A stretch of DNA of 64,000 bases. It comes from Pyrinomonadaceae bacterium (lineage in GTDB: Bacteria; Acidobacteriota; Blastocatellia; Pyrinomonadales; Pyrinomonadaceae). Both the position numbers and the translations under genes were made by a program. Positions 39,601 to 48,269 of the stretch are shown here, piece after piece (the stretch's first letter is position 1; each line of letters starts with the position of its first letter). The notes beneath the pieces were generated by a model that saw nothing but the letters and a program-made list of their open reading frames with translations, did no database searches and was not told where the DNA came from. The stretch spans positions 45,548-109,547 of the forward strand of contig JAVEDP010000042.1 in NCBI GenBank assembly GCA_030841085.1. The letters run 5' to 3'.

Positions 39601-40807
39601 GATTTTCGTCGTGCTTGAAGAGTTGCCGTTGTCAGGCAATGGCAAGATTGACCGCACAGCATTGGCCGCAATAAAGGGAACCGTTGGGAACTATGGTGAG
39701 CTGCAGGAACGTTGTGTACAGCCGCAGGACAAATTAGAGCTGAAGCTGAAAAGAATTTGGGAGCGCGTGTTGGCAGTTAGTCCAATCGGCATGGACGACA
39801 ATTTTTTTGAGCTGGGTGGCCACTCGCTGCTGGCCGTTCGGCTGTTCGCGCAGATCGAAAAGTCGCTGGACCGCAATCTTCCGCTCGCCACTTTATTCCA
39901 GGCGCCGACGATCCGTTCGCTCGCCGAGGTGTTGCGCAAAGACAGTTGGGCCGCGCCCTGGTCGTCGCTGGTGTTGCTGCAAGATTCTGGCAAGCGGCGG
40001 CCTTTCTTTTGTGTGCACGCTGCCGGCGGCAACGTGCTGGAGTATCACGCGCTGGCGCAGTTGTTGGGATCGGATCAGCCTTTCTATGGATTTCAGGCAA
40101 AGGGCCTCGACGGGAATCAAGCACCGCATACGTCGATCAAAGAAATGGCAGCGCACTACATCCGTGAAATGCGCGAGGTACAGCCTGATGGTCCATATCT
40201 GATTGGCGGCAGATCGTCTGGCGGTACAGTTGCGTTTGAGATGGCTTGCCAGTTGGCGGCCGAGGGCGAACAGATTGCGTTGCTGGCTTTGCTTGACGCT
40301 TATCCCGCCGGCTACTTCAAGTTGCTGCCGGGCTCGGGGTCGTTTTCACAGCGCGCGGTTCGTTACGCGAAAAAAATCCAAACGCACGCGCAAAACATTC
40401 GGGAGTTAAGTGGGCTCGAGAAATTGTCTTACTTGACTGGCAAACTAAAATTCGCTCCGGCCAAGACCAGACACAAAATTTATCGACGAGTTTTCAAGTT
40501 GTACCAAAAACTAGGCCGTCGCTTGCCGGCGGTATTGAGAAATATTGAAGAGCTCAACTTTGCGGCGGTCAAAGATTACGTGCCGCAAGTTTATTCGGGC
40601 CAAGCCACACTGTTTTTGGCGAGCGACGATCGCACCGCGGCATTCGACGTTGAAGAAGGCTGGCAGGGCCTGGTCGCCGGGGGACTGGAAAAAATTCACG
40701 TCTCCGGCAATCACCTCGACATCGTGAAAGAGCCGCACGTGCGAACGCTCGCGGAAAAATTGCGGGTTTGTCTCGAGCGCGCAAACGGCCAGATTGATGT
40801 GCGGTGA
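36656..40807 (+). CDS. NRPS, C-A-T-TE, predicted valine-activating release module
   Basis: 1,383 residues. N-terminal docking-like helix (SPAKRALIELKLLKKK); C domain with HHIVTDGWS near 181; A domain with YTSGSTGKPKG near 660; T with LGGHSLLA near 1052; thioesterase from about 1105 with GGRSSGG near 1183 (nucleophile Ser) and SGNHLDIV near 1350 (His). The pocket code read by hand is D-A-F-W-L-G-G-T-F-K, one conservative change from the published valine code. The TE would release the chain as free acid or ring. GTG start, 24 bp after the previous gene. Confidence 0.92.
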   Translation: MATSALSIREQLAGLSPAKRALIELKLLKKKADAGEPQPLISKRPEGAPVPLSFYQQGLWVLSQFIPETSLYHVPKAVRLTGTLDVAALKKTLDHLVQRHESLRTTFATTEGVPVQIVTERLELALPLVDLSELDEAERELETRRLLREETRRPFDLAHGPLIRALLLRLSDEEHVFLMAMHHIVTDGWSIGVMHREFMDLYEAFSNGQASPLAELKIQYPDYAVWHRQWFTGDVYESQLAYWKNQFKTLPPPLELPTDHARPSIQAHKAFRGSKRKLTLSKELTQKLKELCQKEEATLFMVLLAAYQVLLHRYTGEEDIVVGSPIAGRCLAETENLIGLFVNALALRVDLSGNPSFRELLARVKEVALGAYANQDLPFETLVKEVQPDRTLARNPLFQVMFVLQSESIPTLELPGLTVSHVQVENVVANFDLTLDAVERNGQLECLLESNADLFDEDRITRLLGHFENLLQGIVSKPQMRISDLPLLSEAERHQLLVEWNETRTDYPAHSSVQALFEEQANATPNATALMFGEETITYQELNRRANQMAHYLIAQGVGREDRVGICLDRSPALIIAVLGILKASGAYVPLDPGYPASRLAFMLEDAAVSLLITEQQLAASFLDQNVKTICIDRCAAEIAACAETDPRSDTGADSLAYVMYTSGSTGKPKGVAITHKNIVRLVKNTNYANFTSDEVFLQFAPISFDASTFEIWGSLLNGARLALMAPGAASLDELGRALKRYEVTTLWLTAGLFHLMVDTHLDDLRGLKQLLAGGDVLSAPHVRKVVAELKNCRLINGYGPTENTTFTCCYPVDNPAAINGSVPIGQAISNSYVYVLDQHLNPSPIGIPGELYIGGDGLARGYLNQPELTAAKFITNPFRNGDGTQLYKTGDLVKRRATGELDFLGRIDSQVKVRGYRIELGEVETVLAQHAGVRDAVVIVRADQGDKHLAAYVVPREGTTPTANDLRGFLSERLPSQMVPSIFVVLEELPLSGNGKIDRTALAAIKGTVGNYGELQERCVQPQDKLELKLKRIWERVLAVSPIGMDDNFFELGGHSLLAVRLFAQIEKSLDRNLPLATLFQAPTIRSLAEVLRKDSWAAPWSSLVLLQDSGKRRPFFCVHAAGGNVLEYHALAQLLGSDQPFYGFQAKGLDGNQAPHTSIKEMAAHYIREMREVQPDGPYLIGGRSSGGTVAFEMACQLAAEGEQIALLALLDAYPAGYFKLLPGSGSFSQRAVRYAKKIQTHAQNIRELSGLEKLSYLTGKLKFAPAKTRHKIYRRVFKLYQKLGRRLPAVLRNIEELNFAAVKDYVPQVYSGQATLFLASDDRTAAFDVEEGWQGLVAGGLEKIHVSGNHLDIVKEPHVRTLAEKLRVCLERANGQIDVR

Positions 40808-40951
40808 AACGGGCCAGTGCTAATGAATTCTGGCAAGCGCACGCTTTTGAGACTTTTATTCAACTACCAACTAATCGAAACGGGCGTGAATGTGGAACGA
40901 GCTTAGGCGGTTCCGAAAGCGAGTTCAGGCCAAAGCGAGTTCAAACAACGT

Positions 40952-41998
40952 ATGAGCACAAGTTCCGCTGTATATCCCGTCAAGTCCGCGGCGCCGCATC
41001 AAGTCAACCTGGGCTTTCTGCGGCCGAACAGTCCGTTGCCGCTGGTGTTACGCCCGGCCACTCGCGGCATAAGCCTGATTGAGTGGGCGAGGAGCAACAC
41101 TGAATTCATCGACAGTTCGCTGTTGCAACACGGAGCCGTTCTGTTTCGTGGTTTCGATATGGCCGAGGTTGACGAATTCGAACGTTTGATTGAGACGGTC
41201 TCGGGGCCGCTCCTCAATTATTCGTATCGCTCGACTCCGCGCAGTTTGGTCTCGGGCAGAATTTATTCGTCGACTGAGTACCCGGCGCATCAATCGATTC
41301 CGCTGCACAACGAAAATTCTTATTCGCGTAGTTGGCCCATGAAGATCGGGTTCTTTTCCCTGCAGGTGGCGAAACAAGGCGGAGCGACACCAATTGCCGA
41401 TAGCCGAAAAATCTTTAAAGCAATACCGGCGGAGATATGTGATTCGTTTGTGCGCAAAGGTTTGATGTATGTGCGCAACTACGGCATCGGACTCGATCTT
41501 CCCTGGCAGGAAGTTTTTCAGACTTCAAGCAAAGCCGTGGTTGAAAATTTCTGTCGCAAGTCAGACATGGAATTTGAATGGCTCGCCGACGACCAGTTGC
41601 GCACGAAACAAATTTGCCAGGTAGTTGAAAGACATCCGCGCACGGGCGAGTCGGTTTGGTTTAATCAGGCGCATTTGTTTCACGTGTCGAGACTGCCGCT
41701 GGAAGTTCGTGAATGGCTGCTGTTATCGCTGGGCGAGCAAAACCTGCCGCGCAACGTTTATTTCGCCGATGGGTCGCCCATCGAAGCGGAAGTTATAGAG
41801 CAGATTGCTCGCGTTTGCGACGAGCACTCCATTGTTTTTCCCTGGCATGAAGGCGATGTGCTGCTGCTCGACAACATGCTCACCGCGCACGGCCGCAAAC
41901 CGTTCGTCGGCAAACGCAAGGTGGTTGTCGGCATGGCTGAACCGAATCAACCGGTATACGCACATGCCGCTCGTCACGAAATTTTGAGCAATATTTGA
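40952..41998 (+). CDS. TauD/SyrP-like Fe(II)/2-oxoglutarate oxygenase
   Basis: 348 residues of the TauD/TfdA family, SyrP branch. The metal ligands appear as HNE in IPLHNENSYS near 118-122 (Glu in place of the more usual Asp) and the distal His in TAHGRKPF near 311, with an Arg in GKRKVVVGM for 2-oxoglutarate. SyrP-type enzymes beta-hydroxylate Asp or Asn carried on NRPS carrier domains. It lies 35 bp before the stand-alone A-T gene that I read as asparagine-specific, which fits beta-hydroxyasparagine formation. Confidence 0.88.
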   Translation: MSTSSAVYPVKSAAPHQVNLGFLRPNSPLPLVLRPATRGISLIEWARSNTEFIDSSLLQHGAVLFRGFDMAEVDEFERLIETVSGPLLNYSYRSTPRSLVSGRIYSSTEYPAHQSIPLHNENSYSRSWPMKIGFFSLQVAKQGGATPIADSRKIFKAIPAEICDSFVRKGLMYVRNYGIGLDLPWQEVFQTSSKAVVENFCRKSDMEFEWLADDQLRTKQICQVVERHPRTGESVWFNQAHLFHVSRLPLEVREWLLLSLGEQNLPRNVYFADGSPIEAEVIEQIARVCDEHSIVFPWHEGDVLLLDNMLTAHGRKPFVGKRKVVVGMAEPNQPVYAHAARHEILSNI

Positions 41999-42032
41999 GG
42001 GCAACATAAGCGCCCGTCAGAAGCGAATAACT

Positions 42033-43895
42033 ATGGCAACTCTTGTCCAGGAAATCCTGAATATCAGGGAAAGAATCACCGGCGGCTTATCGCTGCGCCG
42101 GCAGGTCGTGGCCGAGTTTAATAACACTGCGCGCGCGTACCCGTACGACAAGTGTGTTCACGAGCTTTTCGAAGCCCAGGTTGAACGCACGCCAGCAGCA
42201 ATTGCCGTGGTGGCAAACGATCTGCAACTTACTTATGCCGAACTCAACGAGCGCGCGAACCAGCTTGCGCGTTTTTTGAGACGGTTCGGTATTGGCCCCG
42301 ATTCGCTGGTGGGCTTGTGTGTAGATCGTTCACTAGAAATGATTGTTGGCATTCTTGGCATCTTAAAAGCAGGCGCGGGTTATGTGCCGATGGATCCTGG
42401 TTACCCGGCGGAGCGATTGGCGTTCATGTTGCGGGATGCGAATGTTTTTGTCTTATTGACGCAGTCGCACCTGCTCGATCACCTTCCATCGCATAACGGG
42501 CCGCGGCTGTCGCTTGATTCCGACTGGGACGTGATTGCGAAAGAACGAAAAGAAAATTTGGCGGCATGGGCCAACCCCGCAAACCTCGCCTACGTGATTT
42601 ATACCTCGGGCTCAACCGGCAAACCTAAGGGCGTGATGATCCACCATCGCGGCCTGGTCAATTATTTAACCTGGGCCACCGAAACGTACGAAGTCGCGGC
42701 AGGCTGCGGCGCGCCAGTCCATTCTTCATTTTCTTTTGACTTAACCATTACCAGTCTTTTTGCGCCGTTGATGGTCGGCCGCAGCATATTCCTGGTTGCC
42801 GATGGCATTGAAAATTTGGTCGAGGCGCTGCTCGCGCGCGATAATTATAGTCTCGTAAAAATCACGCCGGCCCACTTGAGAGCGCTTGCCGAGTTAATGC
42901 CCGCCGATCAAATTCGCGGCCGCGTGCGCGCGCTGATAATCGGCGGCGAAGCATTGCACATGGAAAGTCTTACCTTCTGGCGGACTCACGCGCCTTTGAC
43001 TCGCTTGATAAATGAGTATGGGCCAACTGAGACGGTGGTCGGCTGCTGCATCTATGAAGTAACTGAGGACGATCCGGTTTCGGGCCCGGTCCCAATTGGA
43101 ACGCCGGTGGCGAATTCGCAACTCTACCTGCTTGATGAATCGCTGCAGCCGGTAGACAAAGGAGCAACGGGAGAACTCTACATCGGCGGCGATGGCGTTG
43201 GCTTGGGTTATCTGAATGGGAAAGAACTGACAGACGACCGCTTCATTCCCGATCCTTTCAGCAGAAACTGCCGTGGCCGCCTTTACCGTACCGGCGACCT
43301 GGCACGGTTTAACGCCGAGGGCAATTTAGTTTACCTGGGGCGAATTGATAACCAGGTCAAGATCAAAGGCTTTCGCATCGAGCTTGATGAAGTGGAAACC
43401 ATACTCAATCAATTCGCCGGCGTGCGCGAATGTGCGGTGGTTGCACGTGAAGATGCGACTGGTGAAAAGCGCTTGATCGCCTATGTCGTCGAGGACGCGG
43501 CGCAATCGGAAGTCGATGAACTGCGCAAGGCGATGAAGGCCAAAGTGCCGGAATACATGGTGCCGTCAACGTTTGTGAAAATGAAATCACTGCCGCTGAC
43601 AACCAACGGAAAAGTCGATCGCCAGGCTTTGCCGGCGCCAGACCGCAAACAAAACGGCTGCACCGAAGATTGCGCAACAAAACATTCGCAGGCCGAGAAA
43701 ACGCTGATGAAAATCTGGGCGGAAGTTCTGAAGGTCGAACAGGTCGGACTAAACGATAACTTTTTTGATCTTGGCGGCGACTCGATACTCGGTACGCTGA
43801 TTCTCGCCAGGGCGGCACAAGCCGGCGTCAAATTTTCGCCACGCCAATTGTTCGAACACCAGACCATAGCCGCATTAACAAATGTTACGAGCTGA
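42033..43895 (+). CDS. Stand-alone NRPS A-T didomain, predicted asparagine
   Basis: 620 residues: A domain about 35-525 (YTSGSTGKPKG near 188, YRTGDLAR near 425, TTNGKVDR) and T domain with LGGDSILG near 580. The pocket code read by hand, D-L-T-K-I-G-E-V-G-K, differs from the published Asn code at one conservative position. There is no condensation domain. The first synthetase has a C-T unit with no A domain, so this didomain may supply it in trans after hydroxylation. Its last 14 bp overlap the phosphopantetheinyl transferase gene. Confidence 0.92.
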   Translation: MATLVQEILNIRERITGGLSLRRQVVAEFNNTARAYPYDKCVHELFEAQVERTPAAIAVVANDLQLTYAELNERANQLARFLRRFGIGPDSLVGLCVDRSLEMIVGILGILKAGAGYVPMDPGYPAERLAFMLRDANVFVLLTQSHLLDHLPSHNGPRLSLDSDWDVIAKERKENLAAWANPANLAYVIYTSGSTGKPKGVMIHHRGLVNYLTWATETYEVAAGCGAPVHSSFSFDLTITSLFAPLMVGRSIFLVADGIENLVEALLARDNYSLVKITPAHLRALAELMPADQIRGRVRALIIGGEALHMESLTFWRTHAPLTRLINEYGPTETVVGCCIYEVTEDDPVSGPVPIGTPVANSQLYLLDESLQPVDKGATGELYIGGDGVGLGYLNGKELTDDRFIPDPFSRNCRGRLYRTGDLARFNAEGNLVYLGRIDNQVKIKGFRIELDEVETILNQFAGVRECAVVAREDATGEKRLIAYVVEDAAQSEVDELRKAMKAKVPEYMVPSTFVKMKSLPLTTNGKVDRQALPAPDRKQNGCTEDCATKHSQAEKTLMKIWAEVLKVEQVGLNDNFFDLGGDSILGTLILARAAQAGVKFSPRQLFEHQTIAALTNVTS

Positions 43896-44715
43896 CGCAA
43901 TCAGTTATGGATCAGTTGCGCTGAAGCCGTCGCGGTTTCCCGGCTTGGCGCTGGACGCTGCTGAGGTCCATTTGTGGCAGGCCTCGTTGGATGGACGACC
44001 CGCTGACATCTTCGAATCATTTTTATCTGCGGACGAACTGGATCGCGCCAATCGTTTTCATTTCACTGAAGACCGGACCCACTTTGTGGTCGCTCGCGGT
44101 CTGCTGCGAAATCTGCTGGCGGCTTATCTCGGCATTGGTTGTGCGGAACTGCGGTTCTCATACGGTGCAAAGGGAAAGCCTTTCTTGCTGCTCGATGGCC
44201 GGCCGCAAATCAATTTCAATCTTTCGCATGCGCATGGCCGCGCTGCCTTTGCGTTTTCCCGCGGACGAGAGCTGGGCGTCGACCTGGAATATGTGAAGGA
44301 AGATTTCGAAGCCGAGTTGATCGCGAACCGTTTCTTTTCGCGGTCAGAAGTGTTGGCGCTGCGGACGGTACCGGCAGATTTGCGAAACCAGGCGTTCTTC
44401 AATTGCTGGACGCGCAAGGAAGCGTATATAAAGGCGCGCGGCGAAGGCTTGTCGATGCCGCTTGTTGAGTTTGATGTAAGTCTGAGGCCGGGTGAGCCGG
44501 CGGCTTTACTGAATAATTATCGCGAAAAGCGCGAGGTTGAACGCTGGTCCATGAAAGCGATTCCGGCGCCGGAAGATTACGTTGGCGCGCTGGTGGTGGA
44601 AGGTCACGACTGGCAGTTGAAGAGTTTTAGTTTGGAAAAATCTAATGCGCCGAAGCTCTCCGCGAATGTTGCCGCCCTGGAACGTCATCAGCACAGCCGC
44701 TTGTCACTCGGCTGA
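43882..44715 (+). CDS. 4'-phosphopantetheinyl transferase, Sfp type
   Basis: 277 residues. Converts apo carrier domains to holo form with CoA. Motifs: FNLSHAHGRAAFAF near 112-125, LGVDLEYVKED near 131-141 (Mg-binding Asp) and NCWTRKEAYIKARGEGLS near 173-190. Length and motif spacing fit the Sfp/Gsp group that acts on NRPS. Last gene of the cluster and translationally coupled to the A-T gene; its targets are surely the carrier domains of the four synthetase proteins. Confidence 0.93.
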   Translation: MLRADAISYGSVALKPSRFPGLALDAAEVHLWQASLDGRPADIFESFLSADELDRANRFHFTEDRTHFVVARGLLRNLLAAYLGIGCAELRFSYGAKGKPFLLLDGRPQINFNLSHAHGRAAFAFSRGRELGVDLEYVKEDFEAELIANRFFSRSEVLALRTVPADLRNQAFFNCWTRKEAYIKARGEGLSMPLVEFDVSLRPGEPAALLNNYREKREVERWSMKAIPAPEDYVGALVVEGHDWQLKSFSLEKSNAPKLSANVAALERHQHSRLSLG

Positions 44716-44934
44716 AGGCGCAGTCTCCGCTTCTTCCTTTTTCTTTCTCCACATGCCGGCGATTTGATTTGCCTCGGCCTGCGTCATGTTGTCGTAGATG
44801 TCGGCGGTGTTTTTGACTACGCCATCCTCGAGTTCCAATACTTCCCAATCAGGAGCATCCGGATCGGTGCCGGCGCGGCCGGGCTTCACGCGAATCTCAT
44901 AAGAAATTTCCGGCGAGTTGGTTTCGTTTTCCAT
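44704..44934 (-). CDS. Small acidic hypothetical protein
   Basis: 76 residues, acidic, with a predicted strand part (ISYEIRVKPG, DWEVLELEDG) and a C-terminal helix NMTQAEANQIAGMWRKKKEE. AAGGAAA lies 6 bp before the ATG. It is convergent with the phosphopantetheinyl transferase gene and overlaps its last 12 bp. Not recognised; the reading frame, ribosome site and amphipathic pattern make a real gene likely. Confidence 0.55.
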   Translation of the reverse strand: MENETNSPEISYEIRVKPGRAGTDPDAPDWEVLELEDGVVKNTADIYDNMTQAEANQIAGMWRKKKEEAETAPSAE

Positions 44935-45033
44935 TCTATGTTTCCTTTGCGCTTTCCCTGGGTGTTTCAGGCAACCTGTAGTTTGCGGAAAGGGAATCTA
45001 TCATGTTTCAGGTTCGAGCGTCACGGCCTTGCA

Positions 45034-45060
45034 GAACCGCGAGCGGTAGCGACCGGATGC
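45034..45060 (+). repeat. REP palindrome, downstream of RAYT
   Basis: GAACCGCGAGCGGTAGCGAC and the following CGGATGC form a REP-like unit with hairpin CGGT-AGCG-ACCG. Its reverse complement occurs nearly exactly at 45,788-45,818 and with changes at 45,700-45,730, on the other side of the transposase gene. Confidence 0.8.
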
Positions 45061-45129
45061 TACGCTAACTCAGAGCCGAGTAGATGGCCACGTCCGCTTG
45101 CAAGACGTATATACAAGCAATGACTATCG

Positions 45130-45640
45130 TCAGGGCAACGGTTCACCTTGTTCGTACAAGACATAAGCAATCGCATTTGTCCATGTCTTTTTCTCTCCAC
45201 AAATATCTTTTGCTTCCGCGATACACCCATGGACTCTTCTCAGAACTCCAGCATCCGGCTTCCCGCATCTTCCGAGTTGCATTCGCTTTCAGAGCATTAA
45301 GTATTCGGTCTGGCTTACAGTTGGCAGAAATGACCGTATGAACATGGTTAGATCGAATGTTCGACGCCCACAATTCCCATTTGCGAATTTCACACGTCTC
45401 CTTAAGCGCTGCTAGAACCGCGGCGCGTCGTGCGGCAGTGAGCTTAACGGGAGGCTGTTTGATTAGGCGTGGGTTGTACTGCTTGCGCTTCTGGTCGGCC
45501 GGTAATTTTGGAGTGCCATAACTGTTATGAAAGCGATCAACCGAACCACCTTCTCCATGCAGCCATGCGCCATAGCTGCGAAAAGTTATCAGGTAACCGA
45601 GAGGAATGCGTTCGCCGGAATATTCGGTATCTGGTTGCAT
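45130..45640 (-). pseudogene. REP-associated tyrosine transposase (Y1/RAYT), frameshifted near the 3' end
   Basis: Y1 transposase (IS200-like fold) of the single-copy REP-associated type. From the ATG at 45,640: YLITFRSYGAWLHG, then SNIRSNHVHTVISA with the HVH metal-binding motif, and YRGSKRYLWREK near the end. After an A5 run (T5 on the plus strand, 45,186-45,190) the frame gives DKCDCLCLVRTR, whereas inserting one base gives KKTWTNAIAYVLYEQGEP, the normal family ending, up to a stop at 45,130. One base has therefore been lost. It is flanked by REP palindromes in opposite orientations, the substrate these enzymes act on. Confidence 0.85.
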
Positions 45641-45957
45641 ATTTGCTGAAGCTATGTTGCGCGCTCTGGAGTTATACAAATGAACCTGGTTGAAAGCCAG
45701 CATCCGCTCGCTACCACTCGCGGTTCCGCATTGCCAGGAATTTTGCATCGGCAAGTAGGGTTCTTGGGAATGGATTAGTTGACCCTTGCATCCGGTCGCT
45801 ACCGCTCGCGGTTCCGCATTTGGGTTTGCGCAGCATTGCGGAAAAGTTTTGCCTCGCGCGTAACCGTCAGGTAGCATGGCGGCGCTCGTAGCAGTTCTTC
45901 AACTCTGAACTTGATTCCGCAAAAGCACCGACTAAAGTCTGTGCTACCTAAAAACTT
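45641..45957. repeat. REP palindromes and a TAGCAC-type hairpin, no gene
   Basis: GCATCCGCTCGCTACCACTC... (45,700-45,730) and GCATCCGGTCGCTACCGCTC... (45,788-45,818) are inverted relative to the copy at 45,034. Near 45,926-45,949 GCACCGACTAAAGTCTGTGC belongs to a second family, also seen at 49,165-49,350 and 63,800-63,874. I see no reading frame worth calling here; the upstream open extension of the transposase frame merely crosses the REPs. Confidence 0.75.
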
Positions 45958-47241
45958 ATGTGTACCGATAGACGAGATTTTTTGCGACGTTCCACCGCAC
46001 TGGCGGGCGCCGGTTTGCTCGGTGGATTTGCGTTTGCGGAAACGGCGGAAGCCATTCAACAACGCGAGGCGCCGGAAACAATTCGTAAACTCAAAAAAAT
46101 GACTGGCGACGTGGCGCCGATCTCGCTGGACGAGCGCCACACGCGCATTGAAAAGGCGCGCCGCTTGATGCGGGAAAATCGCATCGACGCTATTTATCTT
46201 GAGCCGGGCGCCAGCATGTTTTATTTCACCGGCATGCAGTGGGGAACCAGCGAACGTATGTTCGCGCTGGTTATTCCAGCGCGCGGCGAAATCGCCTGGG
46301 TCTGTCCCAAATTTGAAGAAGAACGCGCGCGCGAGTTAATAAAAATTGGCACAGACATCCGCACCTGGGAAGAGGACGAAAGTCCTTACCAGCGCGTTGC
46401 TGAAATTTTTCGCGACCGCGGTATCCGCGCCGGCAAAGTAGGCATGGAAGAGCGCGTACGGTTCTTTCTTTTCGACGGCATTCGCAAAGCGGCGCCGGCG
46501 CTGCAATACGTAAGCGCTACTCCAATCACAGCCGGCTGTCGCATGTTCAAATCTCCCGCCGAGATCGCGCTGCTGCAAAAGTCGAACGACATCCTGCTGG
46601 TGGCTTACAAAGCGACGCATGACTCGATGCGTGAAGGAATGCCGCAGGACGAATTTGCTCGAAACTGCGCCGCGGCGTTACAGGTGCTTGGCGCGCCGGG
46701 TGGAATCTTTGTCAGCTTCGGCAAATACACCGCGTTCCCGCATGGCAGCGTCACGCCGCAGAAGTTGAAAGAAGGCGATGTGGTCCTAATGGACGGTGGT
46801 TGCAGCGTTGATGGTTATCAGTCAGACATCACCAGGACCTTCGTATTTGGCAAACCAACCCAGCGACAACGCGACATCTGGAATCTTGAGCGCCGTTCGC
46901 AGGATGCAGGATTCGCTGCTGCAAAGATTGGCGCTCCCTGCGAAGCAGTCGATGCGGCCGCGCGCAAGGTGATCACTGACGCCGGCTTTGGTCCTGATTA
47001 TAAAGTTCCTGGACTGCCGCATCGCACCGGTCATGGTATAGGCCTGGACGGTCACGAATGGACCAACTTTGTGCGCGGCAACAAAACTCCGATTCAGCCC
47101 GGCATGTGCTTTAGCGATGAGCCAACGATTGTGATCTATGGCGAGTTTGGAATTCGTTTGGAGGATTGTCTCTACATCACTGAAAACGGCGCGAAGTTTT
47201 TCACGCCGCAAAGCAAGTCGATCGATGAACCGTTTGGGTGA
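45958..47241 (+). CDS. Tat-exported M24-family metallopeptidase (Xaa-Pro aminopeptidase type)
   Basis: 427 residues. The N-terminus CTDRRDFLRRSTALAGAGLLG is a twin-arginine signal, so the protein is folded before export to the periplasm. The pita-bread domain carries the five metal ligands: Asp in LMDGGCSVDG near 277, Asp in SDITRTFVFG near 288, His in HRTGHGIGLDGHE near 358, Glu in SDEPTIVIYGEFG near 385 and Glu in RLEDCLYITENG near 398. Cleaves N-terminal residues before proline, or related dipeptides. It is a lone gene between repeat regions. A link to the peptide made by the nearby synthetases is possible but only positional. Confidence 0.9.
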   Translation: MCTDRRDFLRRSTALAGAGLLGGFAFAETAEAIQQREAPETIRKLKKMTGDVAPISLDERHTRIEKARRLMRENRIDAIYLEPGASMFYFTGMQWGTSERMFALVIPARGEIAWVCPKFEEERARELIKIGTDIRTWEEDESPYQRVAEIFRDRGIRAGKVGMEERVRFFLFDGIRKAAPALQYVSATPITAGCRMFKSPAEIALLQKSNDILLVAYKATHDSMREGMPQDEFARNCAAALQVLGAPGGIFVSFGKYTAFPHGSVTPQKLKEGDVVLMDGGCSVDGYQSDITRTFVFGKPTQRQRDIWNLERRSQDAGFAAAKIGAPCEAVDAAARKVITDAGFGPDYKVPGLPHRTGHGIGLDGHEWTNFVRGNKTPIQPGMCFSDEPTIVIYGEFGIRLEDCLYITENGAKFFTPQSKSIDEPFG

Positions 47242-47244
47242 GCC

Positions 47245-47380
47245 TTATCCGCAGATTACGCAGATTACGCAGAAAGAATTTGCATGGAAATAAAACGGCC
47301 ACCTAGGCTAAGATCAATTTGGATTACCATTAAGGGAATTCGTAATTCTATCTGTGGAATCTGCGTAATCTGCGGATTAT
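47245..47380. repeat. ATTACGCAG repeats as an inverted pair
   Basis: GCAGATTACGCAGATTACGC at about 47,250 is mirrored by GCGTAATCTGCGGATTA near 47,362, so a long hairpin can form between the two convergent genes, probably ending both transcripts. The same unit occurs near 15,645. Confidence 0.7.
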
Positions 47381-47985
47381 TACTGTCCAGCTTTTAGTTT
47401 CTCAAGATTCAACTCGCCCGCAGGTCGAATGTCCGCCTTCAGCACCTTCTCCATCTGCTTGAATGCATGCTCATTATCTTCCGGCGAAATTGATACCGAA
47501 CAGTCCGCCGGCACAAACAACTTGAAATCGCGCATGTACGCATCGTTAGCAGTGAAGAGCACGCAATTGTTGCCGGCGATGCCGGCGAGGATGAGGCCGC
47601 GCGCGCCGGTATGCTCAAGCAAGAGTTCGAGGCTGGTGCAATAGAAGCCGGAATGCTTTGGTTTGAGAACGAAATAGTCATCCTCGTCAGGCAACACCAA
47701 CTTTACAAAAGGCTCGCCGCGCACTCCATCTTCAAGGCAGTGCGATACGATCTTATTTAGATCAGATTGCCACTTGCCAAAATTGTCATTGACGTAGATA
47801 ACCGGAATGCGTTGCTGCTTCGCCCGCTGTTTGAGAACGGCGATGTTGCGGCCGACAGGTAGCGCCAACTGCAAAAGTTCTTCGCCGCCTTCGAATTCAA
47901 AATCGTTGATGACGTCAATCAGCAACAACGCCGCGCCGGCATTGTCAGGCACATTCCCGTGGAGGTCGTCGCTCTTTACCGGCAT
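47380..47985 (-). CDS. Isochorismatase-family cysteine hydrolase
   Basis: About 201 residues from the ATG at 47,985; the frame is open to an ATG at 48,033, but the extra 16 residues are unlike the family. The catalytic triad is visible: Asp in LLLIDVINDFEF near 24, Lys in VLKPKHSGFYCTSLELLL near 107 and Cys in LAGIAGNNCVLFTANDA near 138. The family hydrolyses amide or vinyl-ether bonds (nicotinamide, N-carbamoylsarcosine, isochorismate); the substrate is not evident. Convergent with the M24 peptidase. Confidence 0.85.
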   Translation of the reverse strand: MPVKSDDLHGNVPDNAGAALLLIDVINDFEFEGGEELLQLALPVGRNIAVLKQRAKQQRIPVIYVNDNFGKWQSDLNKIVSHCLEDGVRGEPFVKLVLPDEDDYFVLKPKHSGFYCTSLELLLEHTGARGLILAGIAGNNCVLFTANDAYMRDFKLFVPADCSVSISPEDNEHAFKQMEKVLKADIRPAGELNLEKLKAGQ

Positions 47986-48269
47986 CTTTTGGTTAATCCT
48001 CGGCTTGGCCTGCAACCGTACAGGCACACCCATTCGATGTTCACTTCCGATTCGAAATAGTTTCGGAAAACGATGAGCTGAGGATTACCGCAACCCGAAT
48101 GCCGAAAGGATTTGCGTTGCTGGCGAGAGTACTTTAGATGAAGAGATCTACTGAGACATGGAAATAATCGGCGAGGGCCCGCGCGTGGTTCTGCATCGAC
48201 GCGTTCCCTACTTGTTGCAGTATTAGTCTCGGGGCCTACAACTGACTACTGACAACGGACAACTGACGA

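Noticed and set aside
45641..45877. Upstream extension of the RAYT frame
   Set aside because: It crosses two REP palindromes and encodes no conserved residues; the family start fits the ATG at 45,640.
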